A stretch of 64,000 bases of DNA from Haliclystus octoradiatus (GCA_916610825.1 OU744449.1:62001-126000), one strand, 5' to 3'. Positions 51,640 through 63,513 are shown, counted from the stretch's first letter. The notes: a model not told the origin generated them from the letters alone. A program made the numbers and translations.

Positions 51640-53412
51640 ATGGGTAAAAGAAGGCCAACGGACTCTAGTACTTGTATAGTAACACTGCCAACAGCCCACA
51701 ATGATGCAACAATAGTTGAAGAAAGTGATGATAGCAGTAGTGTGAATCATGATTCTGTGTTGTGCTGTCGTATATGCCTTGATGGTAAGGTGCGTGGCTA
51801 TAACTTAATTTCACCGTGTCAGTGCACAGGATCTGCGTTATATGCACACGATCGATGCCTGCTCAAATGGTACCTAGCAACTGGCAAGAAAATCTGTGAT
51901 ATATGTCTCACTGAAATCAACATACACGCCAACGGAACGAGGCCTATACACAAGGTATTATCATTTATTTAAGCACAATGTATTTCTTTCGAATGGTATG
52001 TAAGAAATTCCCGCACATATAGAATACAAATAGAATTGAGGATATTTAAAGTAGACAGTATAACTGTTATTGTTATCAGGCTTGTTTAATTGTGATGGGA
52101 TAATTTGTTTGTGATCTGTTTTCGATCTTATTCGGCTCTAACAGCAGGCATTCCTTTTGTCATCTGTGCTACGTTATGCTTGTTAATCCTCTGTAACAAT
52201 ATATTTCGATCGTGTTCAGTTGTTCAAGTAAGTAATGTAAGATGTAAGTGATGTAAGTTGGTGATTTGTGCGTTTGTTTCACGGAATTACTTGGTTACCA
52301 GTTAATCCGTACTCCGTGTGAAGCGTCCACGCTTTCAGCTCGCAGTTGAGTCAAGTTTTTAAAAGTAATTTAACTAAGTAATGTATGATAAGTTTTTTCT
52401 AATCATCCTTCATGGAAATATAAACAAATCCAGAAACTATTTTGAACATTTTAAATTTTCTAATCCATCAAAGTATGAGAAAATTCCCAAGTACGAGACT
52501 CTATTAAAGCATAGTCACTAGAATATATATTCTAGTGACTATGATCAAAGCTTGAAAACCTTCGGTATTTGCTACCAGAATTACTCCTTTTTTTCACAGA
52601 TAAAAATATTCTATTTATCAATTCATTCACAATAACACCCTTACTGATGCATAAACTAAAAGTCCTAAGCTTCAATAGAGTCTTAAAAACAATTGGTGAA
52701 TCAAAATGTTCATCAATAACAGTGCAGTAAAAACGTGGACGGATGTAATCTGAGTACGGTTTAACTGGATACCTGTAGAAATAAACAGTAGCAGATAACT
52801 TCTATTTCAGGCACATGTAAAACAATATCTCTAATTGTTATTTTTCTATTCCAGTGGAAATTACCAAAACAATCAAGCAATATCGTCGCCTCCTTGTTCC
52901 TGACCTACACGATCTTACTCCTGGTCTTTCTCGTATTAATCGGTTGGGTTGCAGCGCAGCGTTGTCTCAGTATCGTGTGCATCTCATTCTATGTGATATC
53001 GCTTCTATCTCTGTCATATTTCATCTATTGCTGTGGATGTGGCCGCTACATGAAGAAATACAGACGCTCGTTCTTGATGGCAAACAAAGCTTGGAGAGTA
53101 GACGAACGTAACAAGGGACCTGTTGCGGTGCCGGCAACTGCTGCAGCAGCAAAGACTCACCGTGGCAGCCAATCAAGTGAATGCTTCATTGTGTCGTCAT
53201 CACCGACTATATTTGATAACCATGGTTACAGAACTGAGCAGCCGATTTCTGATAGATTAGTGAGAAAGACGTCAGCATATTCAATGGATATAAGCGAAAT
53301 AAAAAGTGAACATTACAATAAAACAAATATCTCATTAATTGAGTATAAGAAAACATTGCCTGTGATTGTGCCTACGCCAGATTATAACGAAACAAGAAAA
53401 GAAATAATTTAA
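51640..53412 (+). CDS. RING-CH (MARCH-type) membrane E3 ubiquitin ligase, two exons
   Basis: Exons 51640-51954 and 52855-53412 (AAG/GTATTA donor, CCAG acceptor, phase 0) give 290 residues. Residues 43-89 form a C4HC3 RING-CH finger: C43xxC46, C60xC62, H70xxC73, C86xxC89, with W77 in the usual position after the His-Cys pair. Two hydrophobic segments follow in exon 2 (about 118-140 and 145-168), then a cytosolic tail with basic and Ser-rich stretches. This is the architecture of MARCH ligases, which ubiquitinate membrane proteins and control their trafficking; the closest vertebrate paralogue was not decided. The start is the first ATG in frame; the frame is open upstream without Met. The intron (900 bp) holds a perfect 34 bp palindrome. 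AATAAA lies at 53522-53527. Confidence 0.85.
52510..52543. repeat. Perfect 34 bp palindrome in the RING-CH intron
   Basis: CATAGTCACTAGAATAT is followed directly by its exact reverse complement with no spacer. It could extrude a 17 bp cruciform arm. No target duplication is seen. Confidence 0.9.
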
Positions 53413-53521
53413 TTGCGGACTGCCTATTGTTCATTTATCCAGTTGAGCGATTAGGCAAGAGGCTGCAATAACTTTTGCATAGCTCCCTCCATTTAAAAAT
53501 TGTATAATTATTATTGTAGAA

Positions 53522-53527
53522 AATAAA
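53522..53527 (+). terminator. Polyadenylation signal AATAAA of the RING-CH gene
   Basis: Canonical hexamer about 110 bp after the stop codon at 53410-53412. Confidence 0.5.
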
Positions 53528-53584
53528 TGAATTCGCTAGCTTGTTAATTGTGCAACATATGTAGTAAAAATATCATCATGATGT

Positions 53585-53995
53585 ATAGTATAATTGCGTT
53601 TACTCGTCCATATTCTTTTTTTTTCGAACAAAAAAAAGCGTCTGTAAAGATATTTATTATAGAAGAGATTTTACAAGACATAGTATTAAACAGACGGTTT
53701 ATGCATCATTTACTTATTGTAAGTTTACCAAATTTTAATTGGCCTCTATTGGAATGAACGCGTGAAATTTCACTAATGTTGTTGCTTCAGAGTTATTCAT
53801 GTTTTAAAATCAATATTTATATCAATATAAACTATCGTTTTTGATTTATTAAATAACGAAGTGAATTATCCATAGCTGATAATAAACCTGGACCCTTTCG
53901 AAACTGGACTTTACATGGTATTCGGTAGGACGTAATCACCACTGGCACTGCCGCACCGTGAAGACGATACGACTGGTAACCCTAAAATGATAGTT
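53585..53995. repeat. Dispersed repeat, copy B of a pair with 44530-44875
   Basis: Shares GTATTAAACAGACGGTTTAT and CGATACGACTGGTAACCC with copy A. Its left part has TCGTCCATATTCTTT, which also flanks the TIR element at 43.2 kb, so the family may begin there. No ORF. Confidence 0.7.
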
Positions 53996-54355
53996 TAACC
54001 CGGCATTGGTTGGTTGCACATCTATATTGAGGTCTGTTGAGATTAAATTCTGCCTGGTAACATTTTTGGAGCTTATTTAAAACTTTAGGGTGCACAAGCT
54101 TGGGAGGTTTACCGGTGTAGGTCGTCCCTGATCGACTAAAAACTCTGAAGGGGGCTAGTTCCATACACCACCAATGGTAAACGGGGGTCGTTAAAATATA
54201 AAGCGTACTGTTCAAAAATAATTAGGCTATTCTTTGCAAGGAAAATGTTTTTCACAATCTGAAGCTTTTGTACGGTTAATTGCAAAAGTTCTATTTGAAC
54301 AACCCCGTCGGAGCCCAATGGAATAGCCCCATGGTACCCCCCGGCAAAAACGTTT

Positions 54356-55045
54356 CAAGCTTTTGACACTGTCTATCATAGTCAATTAGTATCAAAATTG
54401 AAAGGCTATGGCATTAATTATGAACTTTTATGGATAGAATCATTTTTGTCTGGTCGCACCCAACAGGCTGTACATCGGGGATTCAACACCTGGAATCCTG
54501 TAGCAAGTGGTGTACCTCTGGGTTCAGGTTTAGGCCCTCTTCTTTTTATTGTCTATATAAATGACATTGTAAGTTGCTTGGAACTCATCTGTGATATAAA
54601 ACTCTTTGCTGATGATAGATAGATAGATAGATAGATAGATTTAATTTGCATGACAAAAAAAAATAATGATGCTAAGATTTCGTTGAATGAGATATACCAC
54701 TGACAGTTAGATGGAAAGGCATTATCATGTTCATCTTCTGTGAAAGATCTTAGAATCCTATCTAACTGCAGATCTAAAATTTACAGAACACGGCTTTCCA
54801 TGCTAGCCGCAAAAGCAAAAAACCATTCTTTTTCTCTTCCTGAAGAAGTTGTATCATCTTCATCTTTAAAACATCTAAATATAAACTTAATCACCTTAAG
54901 TTATCACAGTTTTTAACTTTTCCTTTGTCAGTTAATTATAACATAACTTTCTTAACCTTAATACTAATATATATCAAGTATTTTCAAGGTCACATGTAAG
55001 TGAGGATACACTTAAAAATATCCTCCTTTGTTCATTGACTTGAAA
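54356..55045 (+). mobile_element. Rearranged CR1-like LINE copy
   Basis: Begins in the RT palm (AFDTVYHSQ-like, then GVPLGSGLGPLLFIVYINDI and LFADD). The copy breaks at a (GATA)n run (54616-54642), then resumes with short out-of-frame pieces (54700-54890) and ends in a 3' UTR with CACATGTAAGTGAGGATAC (about 54990), as in the copy at 21.6 kb. It has many deletions. The frame 54398-54622 is its longest piece. Confidence 0.8.
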
Positions 55046-55670
55046 ATCTTTATGATATCTGCCAAAGCTTACAGTAGGTCCTACTTAATTTTGAAATGTT
55101 TTTCTTCTCGCGATCCTGAGCTACTGATCAAGGCATTCAAAGTTTATGTGAGACCAATTCTTGAAAATGTTTCACCAGCCTGGGATATACGTTTACAGAA
55201 AGACATTAATATTTTAGAAAAAGTTCAAAGATATTCCACTAGAAGGTTGTCCTCTCCAAGATCATACTACTGCGAAGAGACGTATCCAGAACGCCTTCAA
55301 ACTTTCAATTTAGAATCATTAGAAACACGTAGGATAAAAAATGACCTAATAATTGTGTTCAAAATAACTCGCAATATGCTAGATCTTGATATCAATAAAT
55401 TTGGGACTTTTGATAGCAGTAAATAAAATATGCGTGGAAACTCTTTAAAGTTGAAACAATTAACAATTCCAAAACCAGAAGTAGTGAAAAATCAGTTTTC
55501 TTACCGTGTTATACTCTGGTGAAACACTCTACATGCTGACGCATGTGTAACTTCAAAAAGTGTGTCTTCTTTTAAACGGCACCTCAATAATATTGATTTA
55601 AAACCTTATTGTATCCTAAATAGATAATTATTATTGAATTTAATATATTGTAAACGGCCGTACGTAAGTG
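55046..55670 (+). mobile_element. Second LINE fragment (RT C-terminal region), in tandem
   Basis: It starts abruptly after the previous copy with SAKAYSRSYLILKCFSSRDP, then VYVRPILENVSPAWD, and runs to the TAA at 55424-55426. After that stop the C-terminal region continues with IPKPEVVKNQFSYRVI and damaged WWN-like codons. A GTACGTAAGTGGGAGTTTTG block near 55650 resembles the 3' end of the 37.5 kb LINE family. Confidence 0.8.
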
Positions 55671-55865
55671 GGAGTTTTGCAATCTACAGAAGGTCTGCAA
55701 GCAGGCTCAGTTCTGGCAGAATGTCCAGCCTCATTTCCATGTAGATGCTGCCGCATTCTTTTGAGATGCACCTTTTGTTGCGAAAGATGCATGTCATCTA
55801 CACTGATTGAGTCGTCTTTTGTTTATTAGTTTATTTAATACTGATTGTGGTCTTCATCAGACAGA

Positions 55866-58800
55866 ATGGTGAAGTCTGTTAATTCGAACCGTTCTCAGGA
55901 TACTGATGCTACAACCAGTATGGACAGCGGAGAGTTGGATTTTGGTAAGAACTTAGAATCATGAATTTTACAAGCGTGACCGTTTTGCACCAAGCAGTTC
56001 AAGATGGCTAATCAATGGTGATCATCACGACAACATTATTTTATGCGTTCGTATGACGCATGACTGTTTACATTAATATTTTGCTTTTTTAACTAGTTAG
56101 ATTAAACGCCGAGAGCTTGAGGTTGAGTCGCCCTTTGCTCAATAAAACGAATGTCGAAATTCATGCATTTCACAAGGACCGACTCAAGTTACGTCACAAT
56201 TTCAAATTTCTTGCTAACTTCAACTTGATCAATTATTTTTTCCTTGTGACTTCTAGCAGCAAAACCTGATATTGGTTCAATAAATTCGATGGAATCGGAA
56301 GAGCGCAGTGGCATAGTGTCCAAAGAGGACGAATTTGAGACTTATTTCCAAGAGAAAGTTGAAATCCCTTTAACTTACGATGGAGACGAAAAGAGTTACT
56401 CGTTCAGTCTTCGAAAGCTGTGGGCATTCACCGGACCTGGATTTCTCATGAGCATTGCGTATTTAGATCCTGGAAATATTGAGTCCGATCTACAGCAAGG
56501 AGCAGTTGCCAAATACAAGGTTTTGAAAATTAGGATTATAAGATACACATCACAGGATAGCGTGATGTAGTAGTAGTATAGACAGTAATTAGATTTAATA
56601 CTGGGGTCAGGGGTAGTATAGTCATAGGACAGACAGTCACAAGCACAGCAGTGGGCAAAAAGAAAATGACTTTGAGTTGTTGCAAGAAGATATTAAATTT
56701 ATTATTACTGTATTGAAACTTCAAGTTAAGTGAGCTCCAGATCAATTGCAAATGTTTGAATGTCATCTTTTATTATATTACTTAACACTGTATAACCTAG
56801 GCCTAACCCTCATCCTGTCTGCATTCTTTCTAAAATGGTACTAAACCATCTTAAAAACTCAAAATATCCTCCGCGTTACAATTTGCACATCTGCGTTACA
56901 ATACCTCATGTGTGTACGATGACATCATAGTAGTATAACCCAATTAATTGGTGTTATTTAAGCATATCTCTCTATTCAACACGATTAAACAACTTTATTT
57001 GAAGAAAAACTTCGTTTAAATGCCATTTTTTCAATTAAGTTTGTGCTTGCTTACAGAAAAATCAGTATAGTAACTTGTCACACAGCAATGTTATAACCTG
57101 ATAAGTATTTAGTAAAACAACTGTTCACAGACTGGGTTGACCTGATAGCTTGATTGAATTGATCACGATGTATTTATGTAATTTATTGATGCAGAGCACA
57201 AGCTCTCTAAAATGCTAGCTGGCAATTTTGGTCTTTTCAGGGAGGCATTAAGCAGGATTGTCAAGAAGAAAATTAACATTGAATTAAACAAACGCAAAGA
57301 AAAAAAGAAACAGTAGCCTACAGATATTTTCCCATCTGTCAGGAAGCTCTTTGATCCCCATCATCATCATCTCATATGATCCCCATAAAGTATTTTACAG
57401 TTAATAGTTGGTGTCAAACATGCAGGGTAGTAGGCAAAACTCTCTAGTGAAAAGCCCATTTCCTCATAACCGCCTTTGCAGCAAAAAATCACTATCAGCC
57501 TAATAGAATGATTCCATACTTAGGCAGAAACAATCTCCTCCAATGGTGATTGAAAGCACTACTTCCTTGTGAATAAAATAATTAAACTTGACAAACTTAA
57601 AGAGTTTCGAATGACCAGCAGCCTTTGCTTTGTTTTGTTGTTTTGATTACAAGAAACGAGGCTAATCCTCTGGAAAGTGACGTCACCGCTCACGTCAGAG
57701 GATTATCCTCGTGGTTGTTGCTACGGAAAGACAAGACAGAAAATAGTCTGGTTTATCAATTTCAGTTTTGGATAAATCTCAATTCTTACTTTTCGAAACG
57801 CAAAGTTTATGGCTATAGATATCCAACAAATGTATACGGCTCAAAAATAAATAGCGGACTGGGAGTCACACAGTCCGATTATCGGTCTGAGAAGTTTGAC
57901 GCAAATCAAAACAAACTTGGATAAAATGTACTTTCAAATCAACACTAAATAAATTCATGTGATTCTAAATTTTACAATTTACCTGCATAAATACTGCAGA
58001 AAAACAATGCAATGTGAAACATACATAGGTATGTAACTAATTATTTTTAGACGTATAACGTGTTTACAAATATAATTTTGAGTCAATGATCATTGATCAA
58101 AGTATCCGTATTAAAAATCGAATTCACCTGGTGTTATAATTTCATTTTGTTTCGGCGATAAATTTCGATTTTGAATGCTAACAAATCTCTTCCTGTTCTT
58201 TCAATCCCTAATATTCTTGTATCAAGTAAACACCAACATGAAATTTTGAATCAGTCGAGTTCAGTTGTAGCTTTCAACTCTGTCATCCTTCCTCAATTCG
58301 TATGACGCTAGTAGCAAGTGAATTGATTTTTGTGGGACACATTTATTCAAGCGTCGAAAGCCCTTACGACGTCCACCTCTATTGCTCTTGTAACTTTCCA
58401 AACCAGTTCGTTGATAAATAACTTGGCAGAATGCTTCCATGCTCGTTTTACGAAATGTTTTGCAAAATCGCGTGTGTGTGCAAAGGAGACACAAAGGCGG
58501 GCCGTGTATCATGAAAACGAGTGATTGAAATCTGGGTCCAGATTTCAAAGACAAAAATATACAAAGGCTGCTGGTCATTTTATGGTCTTTAACAGAGCAT
58601 AACATAGTGAATAAGAAACAACAATAGGTGCAATCAACAAGCAACAACAATGAGGGTAACAATTGTTTTGAACTGTACAAATTTATTACATAACGTAATA
58701 TTAGATTATAACCTTAAAGTAAGAACTATATAAAAAGACTCAGAAAATACATTACATCACAAACTAATTTTAGATAGATTTAATTCAAAACATTATAGCA

Positions 58801-61800
58801 TACGTTTAGATGACCTTAGCAATATGAAAACAATAGCAGTTTATCGTAAAATGATTTGTAAACAAATTACTATCATAATATCATGCAAGCAAAGCGTAAA
58901 TTTACCTTATGTTAGCAATTGCTTTTGTAGTATAAAAACATGTAGTAAGCAAATAGTTCAGCCATAAAATAGTATAAAAGCTGCATTTATAAACATCAGA
59001 ATAGTATAGCAGTCAATGCCGTTACAACAGAACAAGCAAAGAAATCAAAGTGACAATTGACATCAGAAGAATATCAGCCGTCGTTGAAGTAAAAGCCACC
59101 GATGTAAGACTCTATTCCATATCATTATAATGCCTTGTATTAGTTTATATGTGCAGCTTTCTTAATTTCATTGTATTTGTCTTTATTTAGGGAATTATAT
59201 ATTAAATTAGTAATCCAGTCGACATTCAACGGCGTCTTAAAGTTTATCATCTACGCATCCGCAACAAAATTCAATCGATCGACTGACGAATTGGAGTCGC
59301 GAAGATGAGTGCCACAGAGAACACAGAGAACATAGATGAACCAACAGCCATAGGGACTACGTCCACAACAGTGATGAATTCAGGGTTGACAATCAAACAG
59401 ATGTTTCAACAACGAACACTGGCCAAATCCAGAGTAACAAGAGAGGCGAATAAGGCAATAACTTTGATCAACAGAGGATCGAAAGACACAGAAGCAATGA
59501 TGACAAGCCTGACGCAATTAAACAAAAATTATGATAGAGCAGAGGAATGCCACGAGACGTATGCGATGGCAACAGATGTAGATGACAGTAAATGGCTCGA
59601 TGAGTTGTTCGAGAACGTTTCCGATGTAACATTCGAAGTAAGAGAATATATCCAAAGTTTGAAAAACACCGTATTCACTCGCGAAGAAAACACATTAACG
59701 GAGAATAGAGGAAACACAAGTCACAAACAAGACAACAATACGATCCAGACAGAAAACAATGACAACAGTGAAGCCGCCGTACAAGCAACCAATCAGACGG
59801 ATGTCCAAGAACAAGCAACCAATCAGACGGATGTCCAAGAACAAGCAACCAATCAGGCGGATGTTCAAGAACAAACAATCAATCAGACGGAGACGGAGAC
59901 TCAAAGACAAGATGACGTCACTTCCAGACATGCTGAACAAGATGATGTCATCCAACAACAAAGTGAAAATATCCAAATATCGGCTATAACGAACAACACA
60001 TCGGTTAAAATGGACAAGAAAGAAAAACATGTAACACCACCAATACGTTACAAATTAACATTACCATCATTCTCTGGTGCACTGAAAGATTATAGACAAT
60101 TTAAGACAGCCTTTCAGTCACTTGTAGATCCTGATGCAACTGATAAAAATACCAAGCTACATATTTTAAGAGGAAGGTTGGCAAAGATACCACATCAACT
60201 AATATGTAACATTGAAGATTACGAGAGAGCATGGAGAAAATTAGATGTTACATATGGTAGAAACGACCAGTTAACTGACGTATGTTTTAAACAAATCGAT
60301 GAGTTGAAATCAGTTAAGAAAGGTGACGCATATAATTTTCTGAAATTTGCAACTACAGTTCAAGATATTATTACACAGCTAAAGAATGCAGGGTGTACTA
60401 CAGATTTGGAATCGACAGGGCTGTTAAAGAGTATTATCAAAAAGTTAACAGATGAAGACAGGGAAAGATGGGGCAGAGATGTCAGAGAAGGTTGCGCCCT
60501 ACAAACTGTATATGGATTGGATGACTGGCTGGAAAAGGAGTCAATCGTCAAATCACAAGCTTATTCACTGGAACCGCAAAGTTCAAGACACACAGCATCA
60601 GTTAATTCAGCACAATCAAATGAAAGATCAACCAAGAAGAAAGTATGTGTGGTGTGCAAAGACGAACATAAAGTCCTGGATTGCCCACAGTACCTAGAAG
60701 CCAATATAGATGACAGGTGGCAATTAATAAAAGATACTAAGGCATGCTTCTGCTGCTTAAATTATGGGCATTCAGCTAGAGATTGTAGAGGAAGAAAGAA
60801 ATGCGGGAAAGATGACTGTACAATGACTCACCATCAATCACTACACAAAGAAGCTGCCGCCAGTAATGCAACAAGAATGGGAAAGAATAGGAATATTCTA
60901 CCAGTGCTACAAGTTAACGTCAAAGGTGCCAATGGGATGACAAGAAAGGCCAACATACTGATTGATAGTGGATCTCAGCTGACATTGGTACGGAAAGATT
61001 TCGTTATGTCACTTGGTCTGGAAAGAAAGCCTACCTTCATCAATTTGTCAGTGGTCAGTGGAGATAAGAAACAGCACAACACCAAAGAAGTCAAGTTCAA
61101 TATTGAGGCAGTCAATGGTGATGGTAACAAATATGAAATAACAGCAATAGAATTGGAAACCATATGTGCCGCTGTTGGACCATTGGAGAGGGATGACTTG
61201 AAGAAATATCAACACCTGAAGGATGTCCAATTGTCATATTCAGCTGGGCCAATAGATGTACTACTTGGAGTTGATCAAGCTCACCTTCTGGTTGGAGAAG
61301 TAAGAAGAGGAGAAGTAGGAATGCCAGTTGCCATGATGACACCACTTGGATGGGTACTGCTTGGGAACACTGCCAACAAGTCAAATGAAGTCTACCAATC
61401 AACTGTATCATCCAACGCAGCATCAATGGAAGAAGAGAAGACAATCAACCTCACAGCATTTTGGGAGACGGAAAGCTTTGGAGTGAAGTCAACACCATGT
61501 AGCTGTGACCCATTCTTGGTTGGTTCTCAAGAAGATAGACTAGTAGCAGCCGTACTGAAAGAAAAATGTAAGAAAATCGATAATAGGTATGAAATGGGTT
61601 ACCATGGAAACAGCTACCATCTACATTACCTAACAATTATGATTTGGCATATCAAAGACTGATGTCAACAGAGAGGAAGCTATCAAAGAGCAAAGAACAA
61701 TCTGAAGCCTACGACAAACAAATAATGATGAATGAAGAATGGGGATTTTCAAGAAAACTAACTACAAAAGAAATAGAAGACTATCATGGTCCAGTTAACT

Positions 61801-63513
61801 ACATTCCTCATCATGGTGTCATTTGTCACGACAAGCCATCAACTCCACTACGAATAGTTTTTGACGCGTCTGCCAAATACAAAGATACAAGCCTGAATGA
61901 TGCATTGATGAAAGGACCTGATTTGCTCAACTCACTATTTGGTATCATCCTGAGGTTTAGAGAAAACAGATGGGCAATGTGTAATGATATATCAAAAATG
62001 TTCAATCAAAGTCAGCTGCCAGTACACGATCAACATGTCCACCGATACTTATGGAGAAACATGGATACAACCAAACAACCAGATGTCTACATGATGATGA
62101 GGGTACCATTTGGAGACAAACAAGCACCAGCTATGGCACAAACAGTCCTTTGGCAAACAGCAGATGATGGTAGTAAAGAGTTTCCAATGGCATCAGAGAC
62201 AATCAAGACCAACACATATGTAGATGACATTTGCGAATCAGTCCAAACCATAGAAGAAGCAAAACAATTGGCCAGTGATGTCACAGAAGCTCTACAATGA
62301 GGTGGATTCCTGCTCAAACACTGGGTAACCAACTGTGCCTTCTCATGCCAAAAGAACAGAATTAAGATGTGATGAAAACACCCGTTTTCATGGCGGGGTG
62401 TGTTTTGAACTGTACAAATTTATTACATAACGTAATATTAGATTATAACCTTAAAGTAAGAACTATATAAAAAGACTCAGAAAATACATTACATCACAAA
62501 CTAATTTTAGATAGATTTAATTCAAAACATTAGAGCATACATTTAGATGACCTTAGCAATATGAAAACAATAGCAGTTTATCGTAAAATGATTTGTAAAC
62601 AAATTACTATCATAATATCATGCAAGCAAAGCGTAAATTTACCTTATGTTAGCAATTGCTTTGTAGTATAAAAACGTGTAGTAAGCAAATAGTTCAGCCA
62701 TAAAATAGTATAAAAGCTGCATTTAAATGTATAAACATCAGAATAGTATAGCAGTCAATGCCGTTACAACAGAACAAGCAAAGAAATCAAAGTGACAATT
62801 GACATCAGAAGAATATCAGCCGTCGTTGAAGTAAAAGCCACCGATGTAAGACTCTATTCCATATCATTATAATGCCTTGTATTAGTTTATATGTGCAGCT
62901 TTCTTAATTTCATTGTATTTGTCTTTATTTAGTGAATTATATATTAAATTAGTAATCCAGTCGACATTCAACGGCGTCTTAAAGTTTATCATCTACGCAT
63001 CCGCAACAACAATTAACAACCATTAAACGTGACAGCGCTACAACTACGTGCCTGGAAGCACAACACACCAGCGAGTGGACAAAATCGCAAGACCGCGTGA
63101 CTGTAAAAAAACTGTAAAAGACAAAAGAGTAGAACAAAGGGTATCACAGAAAAGGAAAAGTTTAAAAATTCATGTAAAATAAAATACATCATCGATCTTA
63201 ATAAAAACAAAACCACAATGCTTAATAACTAGTGGAACATTCTTGCGACACAGACATCATCTTTGTAAAGTGCGCAGGAGAAACTATTGGCTGAAATTTG
63301 GGTCAACAGATGAACAGCAACAACAACTGCTGCGTGTCATCTCAATGTCAACGAATAAGCAATTCACCTATGTTATAGCACTTAACATAACATAATTAAG
63401 AAGTAAGCCATTCACCTAATAACCACCTATAATAGATTTAACGTTGTGATATTGATTTTATTCAGCTTCTTTGGGTGTTACTTCTGTCAACATTGATGGG
63501 TCTCATGATGCAA
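55866..63513 (+). CDS. SLC11A2: Proton-coupled divalent metal transporter, DMT1/NRAMP family (first three coding exons, gene continues beyond window)
   Basis: Exons 55866-55944, 56257-56519 and 63466-63513 join in frame and give 130 residues so far. An acidic/Ser-rich cytosolic N-terminus leads to [11 protein letters not shown] and then [19 protein letters not shown] sequence (here [20 protein letters not shown]). TM1 carries the metal-site motif DPGN (Asp and Asn ligate Fe2+/Mn2+), followed by [11 protein letters not shown]. Exon 3 encodes [16 protein letters not shown], the start of TM2, and ends in a GTAAGT donor at 63514. The protein imports Fe2+/Mn2+ with H+ at plasma membrane or endosome. 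The other ten or so TM segments lie past 64000. The exon 2 acceptor is a TAGCAG tandem site. Intron 2 (6.9 kb) holds a BEL element. The first Met could be in an alternative 5' exon further left. Confidence 0.9.
56520..58663. other. SLC11A2-like intron 2, left part
   Basis: No coding sequence recognised. A hairpin-forming inverted repeat (about 57655-57715) has arms ACGAGGCTAATCCTCTG and CAGAGGATTATCCTCGT around TGACGTCA-like words. The frames at 57625-57924 (+) and 58261-58680 (-) have no known domain. Confidence 0.5.
59305..61662 (+). CDS. BEL/Pao gag-protease polyprotein
   Basis: A 785-codon frame from ATG 59305, 38 bp after the 5' LTR. An N-terminal helical region is followed by a Gln/Asn-rich stretch with a ten-residue repeat ([10 protein letters not shown] and variants, about 59785-59900). 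Next come the capsid-like domain ([15 protein letters not shown]), two Cys-rich zinc-knuckle-like motifs ([13 protein letters not shown] and [14 protein letters not shown], about residues 449-495) and a retroviral-type aspartic protease with the DSG active site ([16 protein letters not shown], about residue 550). Similarity to the next part of the polyprotein moves to another frame near 61596-61640, so a frameshift separates it from the RT region. Confidence 0.88.
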   Translation: MSATENTENIDEPTAIGTTSTTVMNSGLTIKQMFQQRTLAKSRVTREANKAITLINRGSKDTEAMMTSLTQLNKNYDRAEECHETYAMATDVDDSKWLDELFENVSDVTFEVREYIQSLKNTVFTREENTLTENRGNTSHKQDNNTIQTENNDNSEAAVQATNQTDVQEQATNQTDVQEQATNQADVQEQTINQTETETQRQDDVTSRHAEQDDVIQQQSENIQISAITNNTSVKMDKKEKHVTPPIRYKLTLPSFSGALKDYRQFKTAFQSLVDPDATDKNTKLHILRGRLAKIPHQLICNIEDYERAWRKLDVTYGRNDQLTDVCFKQIDELKSVKKGDAYNFLKFATTVQDIITQLKNAGCTTDLESTGLLKSIIKKLTDEDRERWGRDVREGCALQTVYGLDDWLEKESIVKSQAYSLEPQSSRHTASVNSAQSNERSTKKKVCVVCKDEHKVLDCPQYLEANIDDRWQLIKDTKACFCCLNYGHSARDCRGRKKCGKDDCTMTHHQSLHKEAAASNATRMGKNRNILPVLQVNVKGANGMTRKANILIDSGSQLTLVRKDFVMSLGLERKPTFINLSVVSGDKKQHNTKEVKFNIEAVNGDGNKYEITAIELETICAAVGPLERDDLKKYQHLKDVQLSYSAGPIDVLLGVDQAHLLVGEVRRGEVGMPVAMMTPLGWVLLGNTANKSNEVYQSTVSSNAASMEEEKTINLTAFWETESFGVKSTPCSCDPFLVGSQEDRLVAAVLKEKCKKIDNRYEMGYHGNSYHLHYLTIMIWHIKD
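61644..62300 (+). pseudogene. BEL/Pao reverse transcriptase, truncated
   Basis: 218 codons in the frame after the shift. It holds [15 protein letters not shown], the palm start [13 protein letters not shown] and the catalytic YVDDICES (about 62219-62242), as in BEL/Pao RTs. It stops at a TGA (62298-62300) just after the palm; about 100 bp later the 3' LTR begins. The thumb, RNase H and integrase are absent. The deletion and the upstream frameshift leave no complete pol. Confidence 0.88.
63014..63465. other. Intron 2 of the DMT1-type gene, right part
   Basis: AT-rich sequence between the BEL element and exon 3; no repeat ends or ORF recognised. A normal branch/polypyrimidine context (GATTTTATTCAG) precedes exon 3. 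Confidence 0.5.

Larger units (their letters stand above)
58664..63008 (+). mobile_element. BEL/Pao LTR retrotransposon with truncated pol
   Basis: The LTRs are 58664-59266 (603 bp) and 62401-63008 (608 bp), TGTTTTGAAC...CGCAACA, nearly identical. The element is flanked by ACAAT on both sides (58659-58663, 63009-63013), a 5 bp target duplication. A TATAAAAG box lies near 58973 in the LTR. The internal region codes for gag, protease and part of the RT (separate entries), then jumps from the RT directly to a G-rich tract before the 3' LTR. RNase H and integrase are therefore missing, and the element cannot move on its own. Near-identical LTRs point to a recent insertion. It lies in an intron of the DMT1-type gene, in sense orientation. 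Confidence 0.92.

Noticed and set aside
55845..55868. Hammerhead-like CTGATGA (minus strand) at the start of the DMT1-type gene
   Set aside because: No GAAAC core or pairing stems nearby.
58261..58680. 139-codon minus-strand frame upstream of the BEL element
   Set aside because: No recognisable domain and its end overlaps the LTR; probably chance.
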